Source: Bradyrhizobium niftali (lineage in GTDB: Bacteria > Pseudomonadota > Alphaproteobacteria > Rhizobiales > Xanthobacteraceae). From it: DNA of 64,000 bases. The notes below the pieces were generated by a model, which saw only the letters and a program-made list of their open reading frames with translations, did no database searches and was not told the origin of the DNA. The position numbers were made by a program, and so were the translations under genes. Shown here piece after piece: positions 54,085-62,786 of the stretch (the first letter of the stretch is position 1; every line of letters begins with the position of its first letter). The stretch is taken from contig NZ_SPQT01000004.1 of assembly GCF_004571025.1 (NCBI RefSeq), positions 124,001-188,000 on the forward strand, in the 5' to 3' direction.

Positions 54085-54615
54085 ATGGCGATCTACGAGC
54101 TCGACGGGCAGGCGCCCGATCTTCCCGCCGACGGCAACTATTTCATCGCTGAGACGGCGACCGTGATCGGCCGCGTGCGCCTGAAGCCGGGTGCCAGCGT
54201 CTGGTTCGGCGCGGTGCTGCGCGGCGACAATGAATGGATCGAGATCGGCGAGGGCGCCAACGTGCAGGACGGCTCGACCTGCCACACCGATCTCGGCTTT
54301 CCGCTCGTCATCGGCAAGAACTGCACCGTCGGCCACAACGTCATCCTGCACGGCTGCACGATCGAAGAGGGTGCATTGGTCGGCATGGGCTCGATCGTGA
54401 TGAACGGCGCGAAGATCGGCCGCAACAGCATCGTCGGCGCCGGTTCCGTCATCACCGAGGGCAAGGAGTTTCCCGAACGCTCCCTGATCATCGGCTCGCC
54501 CGCACGCGTGATCCGCACGCTCGACGATGCCCAGGTGCAGAGGATGGGAAGCGCGGCGAAGTTTTACGTCGCCAACGGCCCGCGCTTCAGGAAAGGCCTG
54601 AAGCGGATCGGCTGA
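54085..54615 (+). CDS. Gamma carbonic anhydrase family protein
   Basis: A 176-residue left-handed beta-helix protein with hexapeptide repeats. Conserved GAVLRGDNEWIEIGEGANVQDGS, and zinc-ligand histidines in STCHTDLG and VGHNVILHGC. Homologues (YrdA, PaaY, CaiE types) bind zinc; only some show carbonic anhydrase activity, others act on CoA thioesters. AGGAG lies upstream of the ATG. Confidence 0.93.
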   Translation: MAIYELDGQAPDLPADGNYFIAETATVIGRVRLKPGASVWFGAVLRGDNEWIEIGEGANVQDGSTCHTDLGFPLVIGKNCTVGHNVILHGCTIEEGALVGMGSIVMNGAKIGRNSIVGAGSVITEGKEFPERSLIIGSPARVIRTLDDAQVQRMGSAAKFYVANGPRFRKGLKRIG

Positions 54616-54692
54616 TGCGCATGCCGGCTCCCCTTAGTCGGGATGTTGGCGCGCGCGGCGCGCGCCTCGGCAAAAGGATCGCGATCGGTCAT
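54564..54692 (-). CDS. Candidate 42-residue small protein translationally coupled to the RHH-like gene
   Basis: The ATG at 54692 overlaps the TGA of the upstream small gene (ATGA), the usual sign of coupled translation. The product starts MTDRDPFAEARAARANIPTK and turns basic. Its 3' end overlaps the convergent gamma carbonic anhydrase gene by about 50 bases, which weakens the case. No domain recognised. Confidence 0.35.
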   Translation of the reverse strand: MTDRDPFAEARAARANIPTKGSRHAHQPIRFRPFLKRGPLAT

Positions 54693-54919
54693 CGTGATTT
54701 GGCCTTTCTGGCTTTGGGACGCGCGGCCGGCTTGTCCGGTTCGGCGCCGAGCCTGGCGCTTTTGCGCAATGCGTCCCGGAGATCGATCGGGATGCCGTGC
54801 TTCTTCAGCAGGTCGGCAAAGGCTTCGTCCGCGAGCTCTTGAAACGTCGCCATCCTGTCGCGTCCCAGTTGCTTGAGCTTGTCGAACGTGTCCTCGTCGA
54901 ACGCGATCAGTTTGCGCAT
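54689..54919 (-). CDS. Small ribbon-helix-helix-like protein
   Basis: 76 residues. The N-terminus (MRKLIAFDEDTFDKLKQLG, then ATFQELADEAFADLLKKHG) has the strand-helix-helix pattern of CopG/Arc DNA-binding proteins. The C-terminus is Lys/Arg/Ala-rich (PAARPKARKAKSR). Antitoxin-like regulators often look like this, but no toxin is recognisable next to it. AGGAGG upstream supports the start. Confidence 0.7.
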   Translation of the reverse strand: MRKLIAFDEDTFDKLKQLGRDRMATFQELADEAFADLLKKHGIPIDLRDALRKSARLGAEPDKPAARPKARKAKSR

Positions 54920-55014
54920 GATCGTGGCTGCCTCCTCGTTTCAAGCTGATGTGACGGCACTTGTTCCGGAACGGGCCTTGGTCCGGACCGTTGACAGGTA
55001 AAGGAGCATTTCCA

Positions 55015-55341
55015 ATGGCCACCTCGCCTGCAACCGCTTCGATGAAGACCTTGATCGTGATCCTCAGCCTCGCGGCAATGCCGGCCGTATCATTCGCGCA
55101 AGCGACCGGCGGCTCTGCTGGATCCACTGGCGGTTCGTCGGGATCGACGACCGGAGGCGTCGCCAACTCGCCGGCGCCGCCGCCCGGCACCAACAGCCTG
55201 GGGACGGCTCAATCGTCCGGACCCGGCACCGGCTCCGGAGTCACCACCGGCACCGGCTCCGGCGCGGCCGCCGATGCCACCGTCAATACCGAGAACCGGC
55301 AGCTCGACAAGAAGATGAAGAGCATCTGCCGCGGCTGCTGA
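55015..55341 (+). CDS. Secreted Gly/Ser/Thr-rich low-complexity protein
   Basis: 108 residues from the ATG at 55015 (AAGGAG upstream). Signal peptide (LIVILSLAAMPAVSFAQ) followed by about 65 residues of Gly, Ser, Thr and Pro, then a short charged end (NRQLDKKMKSICRGC) with two cysteines. Such proteins are usually envelope or secreted; no function can be assigned. Confidence 0.75.
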   Translation: MATSPATASMKTLIVILSLAAMPAVSFAQATGGSAGSTGGSSGSTTGGVANSPAPPPGTNSLGTAQSSGPGTGSGVTTGTGSGAAADATVNTENRQLDKKMKSICRGC

Positions 55342-55445
55342 TGCTCGCGCGGAAGTGAGACAGTGTGGCTGTCAGGAGTGCCCCGATAGCATTAGCTTGA
55401 TCCTGCTTTGAAGCGTGGAGCGTGTCCACGCAGAGGATCGAGTAA

Positions 55446-55802
55446 ATGCTACGCAAGATGATCATGGCAGCGCTGGCCGTCGCAGCGGTCGGTTTCTCGG
55501 CGCCGCAGGCGGCCCAGGCGCGGGGCGGTTTTGGACATGGCGGCGGCTGGGGCCATGGCGGCTGGGGTCATGGCGGCTGGGGTCATGGCGGCCACTGGCA
55601 TGGCGGCGGCTTCTGGCCCGGCCTCGCCATCGGCGCCGGCATTGCCGGTGCCGGCTATTACGGCTACAGCTCCCCGTATTACGGCGACCCGTATTATTAT
55701 GGTACCGGCTATGACGACGGTTATGGCGGATGCTATGTCGTGCGCAAGCGCGTGATGACGCCATCGGGATGGCGCTTCCGGCGCGTCGACGTCTGCGAGT
55801 GA
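55446..55802 (+). CDS. Secreted Gly/His/Tyr-rich protein
   Basis: 118 residues. Signal peptide ending APQAAQA, then tandem HGGWG repeats, a Gly/Ala hydrophobic stretch (GLAIGAGIAGAGYYGY), a Tyr-rich segment, and a conserved C-terminus with two cysteines (GGCYVVRKRVMTPSGWRFRRVDVCE). The latter is typical of small rhizobial envelope proteins. Metal binding by the His repeats is conceivable. Confidence 0.8.
   Translation: MLRKMIMAALAVAAVGFSAPQAAQARGGFGHGGGWGHGGWGHGGWGHGGHWHGGGFWPGLAIGAGIAGAGYYGYSSPYYGDPYYYGTGYDDGYGGCYVVRKRVMTPSGWRFRRVDVCE
55536..55610 (+). repeat. 15-base coding tandem repeat
   Basis: Units GGCCATGGCGGCTGG, GGTCATGGCGGCTGG and GGTCATGGCGGCCAC run in frame at 55551-55595, with degenerate units on both sides; they encode HGGWG. 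Copy number may vary between strains. Confidence 0.75.
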
Positions 55803-55824
55803 GGCGGGAAGACCTGCTGGCCTG

Positions 55825-55867
55825 CTAAAAAACAAGGCCGTTGACGCAGTATACCGTCAACGACCTT
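55825..55867 (-). terminator. Terminator of the membrane coiled-coil gene (minus strand)
   Basis: A 13-bp stem with one mismatch (55834-55846 with 55855-55867) and an 8-base loop. On the minus strand it is followed by TGTTTTTTAGC, a proper T-tract. It may also terminate the convergent Gly/His-rich gene. Confidence 0.82.
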
Positions 55868-55990
55868 GCCAGCCCCGGACATTGAAATCGGCTCACGCCA
55901 TCCGGTGACGGCGAGCATCGCGCGGAATCACACGGGCGAATGTGATCCAGTTCACAAGTGACGAAAATTATGTCTGCGTGGGTGACCGGC

Positions 55991-56485
55991 TCAGCCGCGC
56001 GAGCGCTTGCGCGCGCTGGCATGGACGCGATTGCGTGCCGGTTTCTTGCGGGTAACCGACGGCGTCTCGGCCTCGGTGGCCCGGGCACTGGCAAAGGACT
56101 GGCGCAGGCCGTCGATGGACTCGTTCAGCGTCGCCACCTGCTCCGACAGGCGCTTGGTATCGGCCTGCTGGGCCGCGAGCAGCCGCTTCACGGTCTGGAG
56201 CTGGTCCTGCACGACCTGGAGCTGGTCGATCGATTCCTGCTGGGTCGCCTCAAGCCCCTTGGTCTTCTCAACCAGCTGCTCGGAGGCCTGGGCCGTGCGA
56301 GCCTGGAGCTGGCGTGACGCCACCACCCGGTCAGCCTCAGGCGCGGCGCCGGTATAGGCGCGCCAGATCGCAATCGAAGTCACGCCGGCGATCAGCAAGA
56401 GGAGGGCGGCGGCGGTCAGCGCGATGGGCTGGGCGCCGAGGCGAAACAGGGGGGTGGACGGTGTGTCCTCTGCGAGATCGATCAT
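55991..56485 (-). CDS. Membrane-anchored coiled-coil protein
   Basis: 164 residues from the ATG at 56485 (MIDLAEDTPSTPLFRLG). One transmembrane helix (IALTAAALLLLIAGVTSIAIW) and then a long heptad-rich coiled coil (residues about 65-140, QLQVVQDQLQTVKRLLAAQQADTKRL type, given in part). The tail is basic. Function unknown; a structural envelope or scaffold role is likely. Confidence 0.82.
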   Translation of the reverse strand: MIDLAEDTPSTPLFRLGAQPIALTAAALLLLIAGVTSIAIWRAYTGAAPEADRVVASRQLQARTAQASEQLVEKTKGLEATQQESIDQLQVVQDQLQTVKRLLAAQQADTKRLSEQVATLNESIDGLRQSFASARATEAETPSVTRKKPARNRVHASARKRSRG

Positions 56486-56662
56486 CGCTGACAAAACCCA
56501 AATTGAAACTTGGTGAGTGGCGAAGACCGGCAACCCAGGGGCCGCCGGGATGTCCCGAAAACGCAACAGTTCGGCAACAAATGGGACCAAAAAGAGGCTG
56601 AAGGCGAAAAACCAGCAATCTTCTGGCCTTAAGGCCTCCAAAGGCCCCGCCGGAAGCAGCAA

Positions 56663-57394
56663 TCAGGGCTGAAACGGCGCAAACGGCCCGGAATAGGTCT
56701 TCGACCGTGGCGCAGCGTAGGGCCCCAGCCGGGACGTCTTCAGGCCGAGTCGCACCAGCGATTCCGCCAGTGTCACGGCGGCGGCGACGCCGTCGATCAC
56801 GGGCAGGCCATGCGCGGCGGCGAGCTCGGCGGCGAGATCGGCCATGCCGGCGCAGCCGAGCACGATGGCCTCCGCGCGGTCGTTTCGGATCGCGGCCGTG
56901 ATCTCCGCGGAGATTCTTGCGAGCGCATCGGCGTTGCGCTCCTCGAGCGCGAGCACGGGGACCTCGGCGGCACGGACGCGAGCGCAGCGCCCGGCGAGGC
57001 CGTACTTCGTCAGATTATGCTCGATCGGCACGATGGAGACACCGAGCGTCGTCACCACGACAAAGCGCGCTGCGATCAGGCTCGCCATGTGGAAGCCGGC
57101 CTCGCCAATGCCGATCACCGGCGCTTTCGCCGCCGCGCGTGCCGCGTCGAGGCCGGTGTCGTCGAAACAGGCGATGATGTGGGCGTCCGCGCCGTCGCGG
57201 TCGGCCTCGCGGATGCAGCCGAGCATGCCGGGGACGGCGAAGGCCTCGTCGTAAAAGCCCTCGATCGAGACCGGGCCCATCGCCGGCTGGCGCGCGTCGA
57301 TCTCGGTGCCGGGCAGGGCGACGCTGCGCGCCGCGGCGGCGATCTTCGCCGTCATCGACGCGGTGGTGTTGGGATTGACGACGTGAAGTCGCAT
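56663..57394 (-). CDS. Hydantoin racemase-like enzyme (Asp/Glu racemase superfamily)
   Basis: 243 residues from the ATG at 57394 (MRLHVVNPNTTASMT). The two catalytic cysteines fall at C76 (IIACFDDTG) and C181 (VLGCAGMAD), the same numbers as in the characterised hydantoin racemase of Sinorhizobium meliloti. It would interconvert D- and L-5-substituted hydantoins or allantoin. It is the last gene of the ABC importer operon, 20 bases after the permease gene, so the importer may carry such a compound. Confidence 0.86.
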   Translation of the reverse strand: MRLHVVNPNTTASMTAKIAAAARSVALPGTEIDARQPAMGPVSIEGFYDEAFAVPGMLGCIREADRDGADAHIIACFDDTGLDAARAAAKAPVIGIGEAGFHMASLIAARFVVVTTLGVSIVPIEHNLTKYGLAGRCARVRAAEVPVLALEERNADALARISAEITAAIRNDRAEAIVLGCAGMADLAAELAAAHGLPVIDGVAAAVTLAESLVRLGLKTSRLGPYAAPRSKTYSGPFAPFQP

Positions 57395-57414
57395 CAGATC
57401 AGACAAGCCCCTTC

Positions 57415-58293
57415 TCAGACAAGTCCTTTGCCGGCGTCCGAGCCCTTGGCCGCCTGCCGCTTGTTCAGCACGTGGATGGTGCCGAGCGCAAGCGTGATCA
57501 CCGTGAACGAGACGGCGGAGATCACGGTGCCGAGCGCGTAGATGTCGGGGTTCGTCACGGTGGTGGTGAGGCCTTGGAGATCGAGCGGCAACGTATTCAC
57601 CGCCCCGATCGCCTGGCTGGAGCGCGCGAGCTCGTCCCAGGACAATGTGAAGCCGAACAGCCCGATGCCGATCACGGAGGGCAGGATGATCGGCAGCACG
57701 ACATGACGGAACGTCTGCCACGGCGTCGCGCCGAGATCGCGCGCGGCTTCCTCGAGCCTGGGATCGAAGCGGTTGAAGATCGCGAACATGATCAGAAGCC
57801 CGAACGGCAGCGTCCAGGTCAGATGCGCACCGAGGCCCGAGGTGAGCAGGCCCATCGAGGTTTCGAAATTCTCGCTCCAGTGTGCCTTGATCAGATCGTC
57901 GATGATGCGGAATTCAAGCGAGATGCCGAGCGAAGTGATGATCGAGGGAACGATGAGGCTCGCGATCGCCGAGTAGAACAGGATGCTTTGCGCCTTGAAC
58001 TTGCGGCGGAAGGCCATGCCGGCGGCGACCGACAGCACGACGGTGACAATCATGACGATCACGCCGAGCAGCAGCGAGCGGCGGAAGGCCGCGCCGAGAT
58101 CGACGATGCCGGTGCCCTGGAACAGTTTTGCGATCCAGAAGGTGGACACGCCATTCATCGGGAAGGTGAGGCCGCCCTGCGGCCCCTGGAACGACAGCAC
58201 GTAGATCGCGATCATCGGACCGTAGAGAAACAGCACATAGGCTGCGAAGAAGATCGCGAGCACGTAGAAAGAGCGCGGGCGTCCTTCCTTCAT
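57415..58293 (-). CDS. ABC transporter permease (PotC type)
   Basis: A 292-residue inner-membrane protein with six hydrophobic helices. The EAA loop reads LEEAARDLGATPWQTFRHVVLPIILPS. It belongs to the spermidine/putrescine-type importer family. It follows the PotB-type gene by 2 bases. Confidence 0.94.
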   Translation of the reverse strand: MKEGRPRSFYVLAIFFAAYVLFLYGPMIAIYVLSFQGPQGGLTFPMNGVSTFWIAKLFQGTGIVDLGAAFRRSLLLGVIVMIVTVVLSVAAGMAFRRKFKAQSILFYSAIASLIVPSIITSLGISLEFRIIDDLIKAHWSENFETSMGLLTSGLGAHLTWTLPFGLLIMFAIFNRFDPRLEEAARDLGATPWQTFRHVVLPIILPSVIGIGLFGFTLSWDELARSSQAIGAVNTLPLDLQGLTTTVTNPDIYALGTVISAVSFTVITLALGTIHVLNKRQAAKGSDAGKGLV

Positions 58294-58295
58294 GC

Positions 58296-59258
58296 TCAGA
58301 GCTCCTTCTTGATGTCGACGATGCGCGACATCATGGTGATGATCAGGAACGTGATCGCGAGCAGGATCACGGCGTTGGCCGCGGCTGCGGGGAACTGCAG
58401 CGCGTTCACCCGCGTCTCGATGATCTTGCCGGCCGCCGCAATCTGCTGGCCGCCCATCACGCCGATGGTGATGAAATCACCCATCACGATGGTGATGACG
58501 AAGATCGAGCCGATCACGATGCCGGGCTTGGCGAGCGGAATGATGACGTTCACGAGCGTCTGGAAGCCGGTGGCGCCGGCGTCATAGGCGGCCTCGATCA
58601 GCGACTTGTCGATGCGCACCATCGAATTGAAGATCGGCACCACCATGAAGAAGGTGAAGAGGTGCACCAGCGCCAGCACGACGGAGAATTCGGAGAACAA
58701 CAGCCATTCCAGCGGATGGTTGATCAGCCCCGTCTTGACGAGGCCGGAATTGACGAGGCCGTTGCGGCCGAGTAGCGGAATCCACGCGATCATGCGGATC
58801 ACGTTGGAGGTCCAGAACGGGATCGTGCAAAGCAGCGACAATCCCATCTGCCAGGTCTTGGACTTGATGTGGAAGGCGAGGAAGTAGGCGACCCAGAAGC
58901 CGATGAAGAGCGTGAGGGCCCAGACCAGGAAGCACAGCTTCAGGGTCATCAGATAGGTCTTGCCGATCGTGCAGAGATCGGGGAGCTGCGCGATGCAGCC
59001 TTCGAACGTGTCGGTGTAGCCGCGGCCGGAGAACGCCGGCAGCAGCTGGTATTCGTTGTAGTCCCAGAACGAGACGATGACGACGAACACCAGCGGGATC
59101 AGGAAGAAGGCGAGAAACACCAGCATCATCGGCCCGGCCTGGAGCCAGGAGATGAAGGACGGCGACAGGCGCGTCACTTTCGCAGCGCGCGCTGTGCCCG
59201 ACCCCGGGATCAATCCCGGGGGTGCCTGTTGCAGGATGTCCTCCGACGTGTCCATCAA
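58296..59258 (-). CDS. ABC transporter permease (PotB type)
   Basis: A 320-residue inner-membrane protein. The N-terminal helix follows a short cytosolic segment, then a periplasmic loop with two cysteines (FEGCIAQLPDLCTIG). The EAA loop is LIEAAYDAGATGFQTLVNVIIPLAKPG. It begins 1 base after the stop of the binding-protein gene, indicating tight translational linkage. Confidence 0.94.
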   Translation of the reverse strand: MMDTSEDILQQAPPGLIPGSGTARAAKVTRLSPSFISWLQAGPMMLVFLAFFLIPLVFVVIVSFWDYNEYQLLPAFSGRGYTDTFEGCIAQLPDLCTIGKTYLMTLKLCFLVWALTLFIGFWVAYFLAFHIKSKTWQMGLSLLCTIPFWTSNVIRMIAWIPLLGRNGLVNSGLVKTGLINHPLEWLLFSEFSVVLALVHLFTFFMVVPIFNSMVRIDKSLIEAAYDAGATGFQTLVNVIIPLAKPGIVIGSIFVITIVMGDFITIGVMGGQQIAAAGKIIETRVNALQFPAAAANAVILLAITFLIITMMSRIVDIKKEL

Positions 59259-59259
59259 A

Positions 59260-60558
59260 TTACGCCGCGATGAACTCGTTCCACTTGCGGACCATGTAGT
59301 CGTTCTCGTCCATCACCGCGTTCCAGCAGGCGACGCCGCCCATGCGGTCCTCGTAGGAACCGCCGTCGCGCACCGCGCCGGCCTTCTCCAGCAGCGAGCC
59401 GTCGGGCGCCTTGATGTCCTTCTCGGCCGGCTTGCCTTCCATCCAGTAGGCCCACTCGTAGGGCTCCATATGCGCCTTCGCGGTGGAGAGCACGGCCGAG
59501 TAGTAGCCTTGGCGGTTGAGATAGGCGCCGGCATAGCCGGACAGGAACCAGTTGACGAACTCGTAGGCCCATTCGAGCTTGGCTCCCGACACGCCCTTGG
59601 AGACGCAGAAGCCGGAGGCCCAGGAGCGGTAGCCTTCCTTGAGCGGCTGGAAGGTGCAGGGGATGCCCATCGAGCGCACCTTCGTCACCGCGGGCGACCA
59701 CATCGACTGGATCACGGTTTCACCTGAAGCCATCAGGTTGACGCTCTCGTTGAAATCCTTCCAGAACGCGCGGAACTGGCCGGCCTTCTTCGCCTCGGTC
59801 ATCACCTTCATGGTGAGATCGATCTCTTCCTTGGTCATGTTGCCCTTGTCGGCATATTTGTACTTGCCGGTGGCTTCCACGACCATCGCGGCATCCATGA
59901 TGCCGATCGAGGGGATGTTGAGGATCGAGGCCTTGCCCTTGAACTCGGGGTTGAGCAGCTCGGCCCAGGTGCTGATCGGCCGCTTGATCAGGTCAGGACG
60001 GATGCCGAGCGTGTCGGCGTTGTAGACGGTCGGGATCAGCGTGACGAATTCGGTCGCCGACGTCGCGAACTTCTTGGAGTCCTTGCCTTCGAGATAGAGC
60101 ACCTTCCAGGGTGCGGTGCCCTGGCCGCCGATCTTCTTGCCGCCAGGCGTCTCGCCCTTGGTGAAGACGGGCGTGATGTTGTCGAATTCCTTGATCTTCC
60201 TGGCGTCGAGGGCAAGGATGTTGCCCGACGGCACCAGCTTCTTCAGCGAGAAATATTCGGTGTCCAGCACGTCGAAGGAGTTCGGCTGGGTCATCACGCG
60301 CTTGGTGACGTCGTCGGTGGTCGCGGTGATGTATTCGATCTTGATGCCGGTGTCCTTGAGGCACTGCTTGGAGATGTCGTCGCCCTCGTTCACGGCGGTG
60401 CCGAGATAGCGCAGCACCTTGGTTTCCGCCGACTTCACATAGGGAAAGCCGGTGATGGCGCCGGAGCCGGCGGCAAGGCCGGCGAGACCCGCGGTGCTCT
60501 TCAATAGCGTACGGCGGCTGACGCCGGTCTTCTTGGTCGTCTCGGTCATATCGCTCAC
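59260..60558 (-). CDS. Tat-exported substrate-binding protein (PotD-like, SBP family 1)
   Basis: 432 residues. A twin-arginine signal (SRRTLLKSTAGLAGLAAGSG) directs folded export. The mature domain has PYVKSAETKVLRYLGTAVNE, LDTEYFSLKKLVPSGNIL and ASGETVIQSMWSPAV. It is of the polyamine/opine/unknown-organic type. It is first of the transport set after the ATPase gene. Confidence 0.92.
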   Translation of the reverse strand: MSDMTETTKKTGVSRRTLLKSTAGLAGLAAGSGAITGFPYVKSAETKVLRYLGTAVNEGDDISKQCLKDTGIKIEYITATTDDVTKRVMTQPNSFDVLDTEYFSLKKLVPSGNILALDARKIKEFDNITPVFTKGETPGGKKIGGQGTAPWKVLYLEGKDSKKFATSATEFVTLIPTVYNADTLGIRPDLIKRPISTWAELLNPEFKGKASILNIPSIGIMDAAMVVEATGKYKYADKGNMTKEEIDLTMKVMTEAKKAGQFRAFWKDFNESVNLMASGETVIQSMWSPAVTKVRSMGIPCTFQPLKEGYRSWASGFCVSKGVSGAKLEWAYEFVNWFLSGYAGAYLNRQGYYSAVLSTAKAHMEPYEWAYWMEGKPAEKDIKAPDGSLLEKAGAVRDGGSYEDRMGGVACWNAVMDENDYMVRKWNEFIAA

Positions 60559-60594
60559 TCCTCTTCTGTGTTGCGCATTTTCTGGATGACGGCG

Positions 60595-61581
60595 CTATTG
60601 CAGGCGCTGCGCCTTGGCGGGATCCCAGGTGGCCAGCACGCGATCGCCCGGTCGGAACGGGTGAACGTCGAAGGCGGCCTCGGGGAGGTGGGAGAACAGG
60701 GCGGTGCCGTCGTCGAGCGTGAGCGAGACGGCGATGTAGGAGCCCTGGTACTCGGTCTGGGTCAGCAGCGCTGGCGCGCCGTACGCGCCATCGGCGAACG
60801 GCACGATGCCGAGCTGATCGGCGCGCACGGCGATGAGTTTGCCGGCGTCGCTGAGGACGTTATGGCCGCCGATGAAGCGCGCCACGAATTCGGTGCGGGG
60901 ATGGTGGAAGATGTCGCGAGCGGTACCCTGCTGCTCGATCTTGCCGTGGTTCATCACCACGATGTGGTCGGCGAGCGCCATCGCCTCTTCCTGGCCGTGG
61001 GTGACCTGGATGAAGCTGATGCCGAGCTCGCGCTGCAGCCGCTTCAGCTCGCCCCGCATCTTCACCCGCAGGAACGGATCGAGCGCGGAGAGCGGCTCGT
61101 CGAGCAGCAGGATCTGCGGCTCGGTGATCAGGGCGCGGGCGAGCGCCACGCGCTGCTGCTGGCCGCCGGAGAGCTGCGCCGGCAGCCGGGCCGCATAGGG
61201 GGTCATGGCCACCAGCTCGAGCAGTTCGCCGGCGCGCTTGTGCCGCGTCGCCCGGTCGATTCCGCGCATTTTCAGGGCGAAGGCCACGTTGTCGAGCACG
61301 GTCAGATGCGGAAACAGCGCGTAGGACTGGAACATCATCGCGGTGCCGCGCTTGGCGGGCTCGAGGTCGGTGACGTTCTGCGCGCCCAAAATGATGTCGC
61401 CATCGCTGACCGCCTCGTGGCCTGCGATCATGCGCAGGGTCGAGGTCTTGCCGCAGCCGGAGGGGCCGAGCAGGCAGCAATAGGTGCCTGCCGGGATCTT
61501 GAGGTTGACGTCGTCGACCGCCAGCGTCGTGTCGTAGCGCTTGGTGACGGCGACCAGTTCGAGGGCGGCAGGAGTGGCCAT
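60595..61581 (-). CDS. ABC transporter ATP-binding protein (PotA type)
   Basis: 328 residues from the ATG at 61581 (MATPAALELVAVTKRYD). Walker A GPSGCGKTS, signature LSGGQQQRVALARAL, Walker B ILLLDEPLSALD, H-loop VTHGQEEAMALAD, and a C-terminal TOBE domain (VRADQLGIVPFADG onward). It is first in a five-gene minus-strand operon and divergent from the GntR regulator. Confidence 0.95.
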   Translation of the reverse strand: MATPAALELVAVTKRYDTTLAVDDVNLKIPAGTYCCLLGPSGCGKTSTLRMIAGHEAVSDGDIILGAQNVTDLEPAKRGTAMMFQSYALFPHLTVLDNVAFALKMRGIDRATRHKRAGELLELVAMTPYAARLPAQLSGGQQQRVALARALITEPQILLLDEPLSALDPFLRVKMRGELKRLQRELGISFIQVTHGQEEAMALADHIVVMNHGKIEQQGTARDIFHHPRTEFVARFIGGHNVLSDAGKLIAVRADQLGIVPFADGAYGAPALLTQTEYQGSYIAVSLTLDDGTALFSHLPEAAFDVHPFRPGDRVLATWDPAKAQRLQ

Positions 61582-61753
61582 GGCGTGTCCGCTGGGAGGG
61601 CGATGCTCCGGCTTTCTCCGCAAGGTCCGTGCCAATCGCCCGGAGAGTGCCGAATTCCAAAACTGTGCAATGGAGTCAGGTCGTTAGATCGAATCCGGCG
61701 CAGCGGCGCGGCTCGCCGGGTGGGCAGTAATATGCACACAAAATGTGCTCGGA

Positions 61754-61785
61754 TTGTATAAAGTTTCGCCTGTGATTGGATACAG
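61754..61785. promoter_or_regulatory. Candidate GntR/FCD operator pair between regulator and importer operon
   Basis: TTGTATAAAG at 61754-61763 and TTGGATACAG at 61776-61785 are two imperfect versions of the TTGTATACAA-type palindrome bound by many FCD regulators. They are 22 bases apart, about two helical turns. They lie in the 270-base gap between the divergent genes. Confidence 0.4.
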
Positions 61786-61851
61786 CTGGTCGACTAACAT
61801 TGAAAGCCGAACGTCGCCGATCGAGCCCTCAAACCCAACCCCCTCGAACTG

Positions 61852-62559
61852 ATGGCCGCCAAGATCCGCCAGAAATCCGATGCGCCAGACGCGAGCGATC
61901 GCGTCAGCCGTATCAGGGAGGGTGTGACCGCGGCGATCCTCGAGCATCGTCTGCTACCGGGCACGAAGCTCGGCGAGGATGAGATCGGCGAGATCTACGG
62001 CGCGAGCCGCACGCTGGTCCGCACCGCGCTCCAGCAGCTCGCGCATGAGGGCATCGTCAACATCGAGAAGAACCGCGGCGCCTTCGTCGCGCGCCCGACG
62101 CCCGGCGATGCCCGCGAAGTGTTCGAGGCGCGCCGACTGATCGAGCCCACCATCGTCGACCGCGCGTGTGAAGCGGTGTCAGCGGCCTGGCTCGACCGCC
62201 TCGGCCAACATCTCACTGAAGAGCGCGAGGCGGAGCTGCGCGGCGATGCGCGCGCCTCGGTCCGGCTCTCCGGCGAGTTTCACAAGCTCGTCGCCGAGAT
62301 GAGTGGCCACAGCATCTATCTTGGCTTCCTCAAGGAACTGATCGCGCGCTCCTCGCTCATCATCCTGCTCTATCGCCGCCACGACACCCCGGCCTGCGGC
62401 ACCGACCACCACGCCGAGATCGTCACCGCGATCCGCAAGCGCGACAAGCAAGCCGCCCGCGCGCAGATGCTGTCGCATCTGAACGAGATCGAAGCCGAGC
62501 TGTTCCTGAAGGATCCCGCCGCCGACGATACGCGGCTCGCGGATGTGCTGGGCGCATAG
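61852..62559 (+). CDS. GntR family transcriptional regulator (FCD subfamily)
   Basis: 235 residues. The N-terminal winged helix includes LPGTKLGEDEIGEIYGASRTLVRTALQQLAHEGIVNIEKNRGAFVA. The FCD effector domain has metal-ligand-type residues EFHKLVAEMSGH and TDHHAEIVTAI. It is divergent from the five-gene importer/racemase operon and probably controls it in response to the imported compound. Confidence 0.94.
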   Translation: MAAKIRQKSDAPDASDRVSRIREGVTAAILEHRLLPGTKLGEDEIGEIYGASRTLVRTALQQLAHEGIVNIEKNRGAFVARPTPGDAREVFEARRLIEPTIVDRACEAVSAAWLDRLGQHLTEEREAELRGDARASVRLSGEFHKLVAEMSGHSIYLGFLKELIARSSLIILLYRRHDTPACGTDHHAEIVTAIRKRDKQAARAQMLSHLNEIEAELFLKDPAADDTRLADVLGA

Positions 62560-62576
62560 GCGAACCGCACGGGCTT

Positions 62577-62786
62577 CTATGGCAGCGGAGATCCTTCGTT
62601 TCGCCTGACGATCTTCAGCACGAGCAAACCAGCGCCAAGCACCAGGAAGAGGACGCCAACGAAAGTCGTGCCACTGGATTCAAAGGTCACGCCGACCGCG
62701 GTCAGCAGGCATCCGATGATGATTGCGAAGAGTCCGCCGAGCTTCTTGACCAGCAGGACGTGTCCGTCACTCGTTTGTGCCACCAT
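62577..62786 (-). CDS. Small two-helix membrane protein
   Basis: 69 residues from the ATG at 62786 (MVAQTSDGHVLLVKK). Two hydrophobic segments, GGLFAIIIGCLLTAVGVTF and FVGVLFLVLGAGLLVLKIV, with a short loop and a charged C-terminus. Convergent with the GntR gene. Function unknown. Confidence 0.65.
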   Translation of the reverse strand: MVAQTSDGHVLLVKKLGGLFAIIIGCLLTAVGVTFESSGTTFVGVLFLVLGAGLLVLKIVRRNEGSPLP

